Source of the DNA: Rhizopus arrhizus
Taxonomy: Eukaryota > Mucoromycota > Mucoromycetes > Mucorales > Rhizopodaceae
Reading direction: 5' to 3'
Length of the DNA stretch: 64,000 bases
Assembly: GCA_024220505.1 (NCBI GenBank)
Contig: JAKZZE010000040.1
Span: 62,001 to 126,000, forward strand
Notes under the pieces: generated by a model
What the model saw: only the letters and a program-made list of their open reading frames with translations
The model's database searches: none
Told to the model about the DNA's origin: nothing
Program-made: the position numbers and the translations under genes
Shown: positions 58,225 through 64,000 of the stretch, in pieces
Layout of the letters: the number at the start of each line of letters is the position of its first letter
Position numbering within the stretch: the stretch's first letter is position 1

Positions 58225-58275
58225 TTGGAGGTCGGAGTGGAGTCAACTGGGATTAGTTTAGGTACGACAAGCAAT

Positions 58276-59118
58276 TGTATTTTACGATATATACCATCTC
58301 AGAATCTACATAAAGACTTATATGCTTTATATAAACATCAGTTATCACTTTAAACCTCTCACTTAAGCATTATGATAGTAATAAATTTATTCTGTGCACC
58401 TGAATAAATACATTTCTAAAAAAAAAGAAATAATATGTGAACTGATTGTGCTTTATTTTCTATCTGTAATGGTGCATGTTCATGCGGCACCTCTTTCTAT
58501 AAAAAAAGATGAGGTGAATGCTCGCCCTTCTGCTTTTGATTGTATTTCTCCGATTATAATTTCCTTCTAAATAGAAACAAGAAAAATGTTCAAGACGCTT
58601 CAAAGGTTGGAAAATATAGCGTGGCGTGAAAAGCCTTTACCACCCATCTCCATCTTTCACCCTGGCAACTGTGTGATTGTTGCTCATAAGATAATCTTGC
58701 ACGACAAGATGGTGTAAGGGAATAAGTGTGACATGAACACATAGTGTAAAAACAAAGTTTTGTTATAAAATAAAAACATCTTTATTTTGGTCCAAAGATA
58801 ATTGATTTTGGTTGCAAATTAGCGTATAAATTTCCAATTCAAGTTTATCTTGCCCACTTTGTACGTGTGATTGACAAAAAGTAGCGCTAACAATGTGTGC
58901 ACATCTTCGCGAATAATTTTATTAGTCTCTTTTTTTATTATCATTTAGTTTAAAGATCTTTTGTTTTTATATTTGTATTTAAACTACTTGTAAATCTTAA
59001 TTTTGTTCACAATCGAGCCTGCAACACTTGTATATAAAAGTGACAAAATAAGGGAGACATATATTCCTGAAAATAGTGTATATATTTTCACTACACAGAT
59101 TACACAGCAACACTTAAC
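58276..59118. other. Intergenic, no gene seen
   Basis: AT-rich. A motif CTGAAAATAGTGTATA at about 59067 resembles the end of the MITEs at 25.6 and 26.1 kb, but no second terminus was found. The region contains the promoter of the membrane-protein gene. Confidence 0.4.
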
Positions 59119-60846
59119 ATGATATTAATCAACAACACTATTTTAATTGCACTTCTTACAACCACAAAATTTTTTTTACAATCTATCTTGAGCAGCGTCA
59201 TACTTTTAATCGCTGCAAAAACAGGGAATCTTAACTTATCTATTAACTGGCAAAAAGCCCCTTTCACCCGCTTCAGAGAACTACCAAATTTGACCGGCAA
59301 GCAGGAACCTCTCACGAAGGTGACAATCATCATCGCAACACTTGTTTCAATAGCAATTGGTTATTTGCCAACAATATACTTGAAGTACAGCACTCCAATC
59401 AGTTTTGTTGATACAAATCAGACTGTAGAACTATTACCAGTTCCAGGTGTTACAATACCCATCCTAAATTACTCACAATTTGATGACATTTACAATATAA
59501 AATACTATTCAGACAATATCTTTTATAAGGATGTTAATCATGACATAACTGATTACACTGCGGGTTTTAATATTTCTTGGCAATCAGACGTTAATGCTTA
59601 TCATAGTCTCGATACTACTTTTCCTAAAAACGATGGCTCACCTACCAAGCAAGCGATGAATTCAACTTACAATATTTTTGTTCAGTTACAAAACGAGTAC
59701 AAAAATCACTCGTATAATGGCAAGTTAGTTGAGACGAAGACAGAGGCAACTTTGTTTGATGTATTGAATAAAGTAGTACAATCAACTTACCTAACGCTTT
59801 TATATAATGATAGTTCCGTAGGAGGGCTATCAACTCCGGGAATGATACTTCAAAATCTTCCACTATCAGCTTTGTATAGTTCCCAAATAGCTGCTAGCTT
59901 CATGACTACATCAATGTATAAATATTGTGACTACTTATACTATGTAGAGGAGAGTATGGTCATTACTTCTGGACTGGCGCTCCGAATGCCTGATGATGTT
60001 TTCTTAACAAGACACCCTCAGCTCAAAGGGTCGGACATGGATATAGCACCTTTACTTTTGGCTATGGATCTCAAGAGCAGGACTCTACAACAAATTTATG
60101 TTGCTCCTGGAAATGTTTCAAATACAGTATGTTCATATGCTGCCACCAGCGTTTTGGCAACATGTGTGACTAAAAATATCATCATGAAATCAAACAAAGC
60201 TCAACCAGTATCCTCAAAGTGCTATAATTCGCCTGACGCTTTTTGTCTATCACAGTCTTGCATGCCTGGTACCTCGTATAGTCTAGCTGATGATAATGGG
60301 TGGTTAGTATTGGCTAACAACGGCGAGATCAAATCAAACAAGCTGGAGACCGACTTCAACCCTCCGCTGCCTCGGCCTAGAGACATACCAGATATTATTC
60401 GCCGAGTAGTTACAGGTGAACGGTACAATTGCACAGTGCTAAAAGTTTCAAGCGCTTACAGGGCAGAAAAACCTATAGTGATTACCGTAATATCCATTAT
60501 AGTATCATTGCTGCTTATATTTGGTTCTCCTTTCATCTGTACTAGGTTTTCTACATTTGATAGATCTTTCGCAGCGCTTCTCACTGCAATGTCAATGCCC
60601 GAGCTAAAATGCTGTAAGTCTGGGGTGCCAGATATGAATTTCAGTGTGTTAGTTGACGATGAGTCTAAGCACTTATGGCTTACTATTAACCAGCATGTTA
60701 TCAAAGCAGAAGAACAGACAATGGCAAGTTGGTTACCATTTGAAGCAATAGACAATAACGCAAATCCAAGCCTGCAACTAAATGGCCATCAAGGAGTATC
60801 TCATGATAGTAGTGGCTCTGAGTTTTACTTCAAACATGACCCTTAA
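59119..60846 (+). CDS. Intronless multi-pass membrane protein with large luminal/extracellular region
   Basis: One exon of 575 aa. Hydrophobic segments lie near the N-terminus (two: FLQSILSSVILLIAA and VTIIIATLVSIAIGYLPTIY) and near residue 455-478 (IVITVISIIVSLLLIFGSPF). The roughly 370 residues between the second and third segments have many N-glycosylation sequons (NYS, NIS, NST, NHS, NDS, NVS, NCT) and paired Cys, so they are probably lumenal or extracellular. A soluble tail of about 95 aa follows. I associate such proteins with fungal, especially Mucorales, hypothetical families; function unknown. Being intronless is unusual among its neighbours. Confidence 0.75.
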   Translation: MILINNTILIALLTTTKFFLQSILSSVILLIAAKTGNLNLSINWQKAPFTRFRELPNLTGKQEPLTKVTIIIATLVSIAIGYLPTIYLKYSTPISFVDTNQTVELLPVPGVTIPILNYSQFDDIYNIKYYSDNIFYKDVNHDITDYTAGFNISWQSDVNAYHSLDTTFPKNDGSPTKQAMNSTYNIFVQLQNEYKNHSYNGKLVETKTEATLFDVLNKVVQSTYLTLLYNDSSVGGLSTPGMILQNLPLSALYSSQIAASFMTTSMYKYCDYLYYVEESMVITSGLALRMPDDVFLTRHPQLKGSDMDIAPLLLAMDLKSRTLQQIYVAPGNVSNTVCSYAATSVLATCVTKNIIMKSNKAQPVSSKCYNSPDAFCLSQSCMPGTSYSLADDNGWLVLANNGEIKSNKLETDFNPPLPRPRDIPDIIRRVVTGERYNCTVLKVSSAYRAEKPIVITVISIIVSLLLIFGSPFICTRFSTFDRSFAALLTAMSMPELKCCKSGVPDMNFSVLVDDESKHLWLTINQHVIKAEEQTMASWLPFEAIDNNANPSLQLNGHQGVSHDSSGSEFYFKHDP

Positions 60847-62010
60847 ACATAGGTATTAGGCTTATATTTAAACGAGCTGGTATGCAACAGTAACATTGAA
60901 TACAGTAAAGAGCAGATTACTGACTATATAATAGATTAGGTATTTATAGATTCTAGAGATAGCGATGTTACCATGACCCTTGTACTGTCCACCAAATATA
61001 ATTTTCTTGGCTCTTAGTATATTGATGGCTTTTAGTTGATAATAAACTTGAAGTATAGAGTTTTAAAAATAATTTGCTTTAATGAGTGTCTTCTAGATCT
61101 TTTAAGTAGATTAGGTTCGAAGTGTAATAAGATAACTTGATAGAAGCTTAAAAGGCTTATAATGAAGATACTCGTTGCTTTAAGGAACTAAAATATGTCA
61201 GAAGTGTATCAAAATCCAAGTAAGTACATATTCGATTGCTGCAAGATTTCTATAGTTTTTATGAATTTTGTAATATGCTTTAAATTTAAAGCATGTATTA
61301 ATTTTAATGCACCTTTCAATTTTAAACATTGCACAAAACTTGTATATACCTTCAAAAGTCAAACATCAAAGTCTGCATCATTACAACAATAAAAAACAAA
61401 AATCTCCAAAGATACTTTTGATTACGATGCTTATGATGTGAGATTAGAGTTTGTAATTTTTTTGTTACATAAATTTAAGTCATTTTTAAGGAAATTTGTG
61501 TGGGGCCAATGCTTTGGATAGAGTTTGGCTTCCAAATTAGTAATAATTTAAATATAAGCTCGTTTGTAATAAGTGACCACCAGAACTTATTTAGTAGATC
61601 AAACTGTTTTGAATAAATTAAAATAAAAAAGAAAATACAATGAAGCGAATCTGCTTTTAGTGTATTTTACACTTAATCTATTATCTCATCGCCCCATAGC
61701 ATTTTTACCTTCGATCCCAAAAAAAGTTCTTAGCTTCCTTTTCCTTTCTTTTTATCTGCCTCAGACGAAAGCGATACATACATCAAATATCATACAATGC
61801 GTCCACCCTTAATTGGACATTTTTTTGAATTGGACGAGGGCTACTTATTGATTGTGTTTTACATTAAACTCACAGTTTTGAATAAGTTAAGTTTTCTATT
61901 CTCAAGCATATAATGCTCTTTTAAATTATAATAAAAACCAAGCTGTCTCTCTTAAGGATAATAGCCTACATTATAGGTAAATATCAACGTTAATTTTGTT
62001 TCTAAAATTG
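60847..62010. other. Intergenic, no gene seen
   Basis: AT-rich. A small frame at 61195-61392 has low-complexity composition. No support for a gene. Confidence 0.45.
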
Positions 62011-62450
62011 TGATTTGTATACTGAGATCTTGAAAGGAAACTGGCGTAATCTTTCCCAAATTAATCGCGCAGTTGAACAAGATGCTTTGATTATGCCTAG
62101 GGAATATGACGATGAACTGGTCGAGGAATTAGGTCTTGAAACGCAACAGGTGGGGAAAAATCAGAGGAAAACGAGGAAGAGTTTGCAAATGAGACAGTAG
62201 AAGAAGCACATATGCGTGTATAAACCTTTTTAGACGGTCAACTCAATCAGCCAGAATTAAAAGTGAAATTCAATAGCAAAAACAATCATAAAAAAAAACA
62301 TCCTGAAAATGACGTTATTCAGATTATCAATTACATTAACGGCAAACCTACTGTAGTTTTGAATCCAATCAAGCAATCCTTATGTAAAATAGTCGAATAT
62401 GATTTTAGTGTGGTACTCTGTTGCATTAGAAATAGGAACAAACAAATATG
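62011..62450 (+). pseudogene. Broken coding-like stretch
   Basis: Frame one reads LKGNWRNLSQINRAVEQDAL and DDELVEELGLETQQ. It continues only in another frame (EKSEENEEEFANETVEEAHM) to a stop at about 62223, after which a third part reads INGKPTVVLNPIKQSLCKIV. The pieces look like one decayed gene. I do not recognise it. Confidence 0.35.
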
Positions 62451-62587
62451 AACACCCCTTCTTCCATCAGGAAACCGACTGTATATTATAGTCATTCAAT
62501 TAACTGAACTTAAAACTTGCTTTTACATTAATATATCAAAAAATAGTGTCAACATGTTATCAAGAACCAAGAAAAGACAATTTATTA

Positions 62588-63934
62588 TTACAAGATAAAA
62601 CGAATGGAGAGTTCATCTTCATCTTTTTCTTTTGGGAGTAAGATACCATATCCTGCACCTTTTACGGGTTTCTCTATCTTTGTGTTCACCATTTCAGAAA
62701 GGTTTGACTGAACATCTTCACCCATTAATTTTCTGATTACAGAATTGTCGTGCTCTTCTTTTATTTATTTTTTACTACATTATGGCTTTTCTCCAAGCAT
62801 TCCTAAGATTCCTGTTAAGATACAATATTGTAGAATAACAACATGCCCATCTTACCTTCAAGCACCAGGCAAAGTTACCCAAAGCAAGGATATTCTTGAT
62901 ATCTTGTTGGCTTGTTGGTACTTTGGCTCTGTAAATCTTTCTTAATGCATATACTTTTTAGAGAAAAGCTCCAGACTCCACAAGTGCAATGAGTCATCTA
63001 AATAAAAACTTTAGTAAACATATTTTGTAACTACATTTGTCAAAATAGATTGCATACCTCTTGCATGAATAAATGCAACTGTTAGATTTTGTGCAGTTTC
63101 CAAAGTTGCGTTATTGTATTTTTTAAAGATTGCATTGAACAAAGTCAAAGCATCAAACGTACCCTTAACATGGTCGTAACCAAGTTTACCGCTCTCCTTA
63201 AAAAGAAAAGTGCTTGATGTCTCCAACAGGCAAACTTCGTTTCCAAACTGATCAAGTATACACCCATCAGCCTTATATTCATCATCAAAAGCCTTCAAAA
63301 TATACTCTGCAAGCATGAGTTTCATTTTTGGCTTGATAGCATTGATGGAAATATCGATGAGTGGCCAGACAACGTAATGGTTAAACGTATTTTCATTGCC
63401 AGAAGAAAGAAAATCATAGAGTGCTGGTTCCTTAAATAAGCTATGGCTAAAATCGAACAAAGGCTATTAGCTATGTGTACATCGAAAAAAATCAGGCTTT
63501 TAACAAGTACCAATTGAAAAACCAATCCTCGGCAAATGTTGATTCGGGGGTCATGCTTACTTCAATATTACCCAGGTGGTCTCCAGTTAGACTACAAAAA
63601 AAAAACCATGATAAATATTTAACCCAATTGCTACTGATGCATACCTCTGTCATACTCTTCAGGATGTTACATGCAGTGAAAGTAAACTGAGGACATGATT
63701 GGAAAAGTGACTTAATTTCATGAACACTAATTCCAAGATGATCATGCAATGCCTCTGTTGTTTGTGAGTTACACTTGATTGAGTAGCCACATTCGATTAC
63801 ATGATACTTCTCTGGGAGTCGCCTTTGATTCCTATTATCGTATATGAGAAAAAGTGTTTTTATTTACACAATATATTTTATCTACCATTAAAGAGATCAT
63901 TACTTGTTTCAAGGTCAATAGTTAATTCAGGCAT
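62588..63934 (-). CDS. Member of the Mucorales-type family seen at 19.7-22.0 kb
   Basis: ATG at 63934 (MPELTIDLETSNDLFN), then blocks 63650-63830 (LPEKYHVIECGYSIKCNSQT, HEIKSLFQSCPQFTF), 63058-63460 (DFSHSLFKEPALYDFLSSGN, YKADGCILDQFGNEVCLLET, DHVKGTFDALTLFNAI, FIHARG), 62856-62997 (DDSLHLWSLELFSKK, then VYALRKIYRAKVPTSQQDIK) and a last exon ending at 62588 (LMGEDVQSNLSEMVNTKIEK). The block order parallels 19669-21966. The join of exons one and two is out of phase. The exon at 62856-62997 needs one more base at an A5 run (62955-62959). It is either a pseudogene or affected by assembly indels. Function unknown. Confidence 0.5.
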
Positions 63935-64000
63935 GGCGATGAAGAAAACCCTTTTTGATTTTTAAAGCTTACTTTGTATTCAAAAGATGCTCATTTTCAT
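63935..64000. other. Window edge
   Basis: Presumed promoter of the minus-strand gene; nothing else visible. Confidence 0.4.

Larger units (their letters stand above)
53979..58275 (-). mobile_element. Full-length DIRS-type tyrosine-recombinase retrotransposon
   Basis: About 4.3 kb. It has the complete DIRS layout on the minus strand: right inverted repeat (5' end), gag, RT-RNase H, tyrosine recombinase, internal complementary region, poly-A tract, left inverted repeat. The 87-bp repeats 54011-54097 and 58138-58224 are inverted copies. The outer extensions 53979-54010 and 58225-58275 are matched in reverse by the two halves of the internal region 54224-54321, joined at a shared AAT. No LTRs and no target duplication are seen, as expected for recombinase-mediated integration of a circle. 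All frames are open, so it is young and possibly active. It sits inside LINE-type debris. Confidence 0.93.

Overview
The window looks like nuclear DNA of an early-diverging fungus, most likely order Mucorales (Mucor/Rhizopus type). The evidence is: AT-rich intergenic DNA with pyrimidine-rich tracts before start codons; genes with many short GT-AG introns (about 45-110 nt), typically 2-10 exons; fungal-type orthologues (SIP5, COX24/mS38, RMI1, NOL8); gene families and transposons I associate with Mucorales; and genes shared with animals but absent from yeasts (ELMO/CED-12, GPI-specific phospholipase D-like, CC2D1/Lgd, STEEP1). Exon structures were assembled by hand from splice signals and frame continuity. 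No homology search was run.

Layout. 0.6-8 kb: HTH+Myb protein, STEEP1, SIP5, C2H2 zinc-finger factor, GPI-PLD-like enzyme. 8-11.7 kb: gene-poor, with one decayed gene fragment and one candidate structured RNA. 11.7-17.2 kb: GH47 mannosidase, then a divergent mitochondrial/cytosolic ribosomal-protein pair (COX24/mS38 and RPS18), then S-adenosylhomocysteinase. 17.3-19.6 kb: broken Tc1-like transposase. 19.6-24.4 kb: a Mucorales-type family gene and an ELMO gene. 25.3-29 kb: a gene carrying two copies of a 100-bp MITE, and a decayed LINE-type ORF1. 31.7-50.8 kb: housekeeping block of NOL8, CC2D1, a RhoGEF, a small zinc-finger protein, RMI1, an LRR protein, cytochrome b5 and a large uncharacterised protein. 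51.8-58.3 kb: LINE fragments surrounding a structurally complete DIRS-type tyrosine-recombinase retrotransposon. 59-64 kb: an intronless membrane protein and another member of the 20-kb gene family.

The most striking item is the DIRS element (53979-58275, minus strand). It has 87-bp inverted repeats, and an internal complementary region that matches the outer ends of both. It has gag, RT-RNase H and tyrosine-recombinase frames, and a canonical A AAA AAC slippery heptamer in the gag/RT overlap. The recombinase frame is open from an ATG 13 nt after the gag ATG across gag and RT, 1302 codons in all. Second in interest are the MITEs: one splits an exon with a clean TA duplication, and the other supplies the 3' splice site of an intron. 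Several otherwise good genes carry single-base frameshifts, three of four at A-runs, so either assembly indels or recent decay should be considered.
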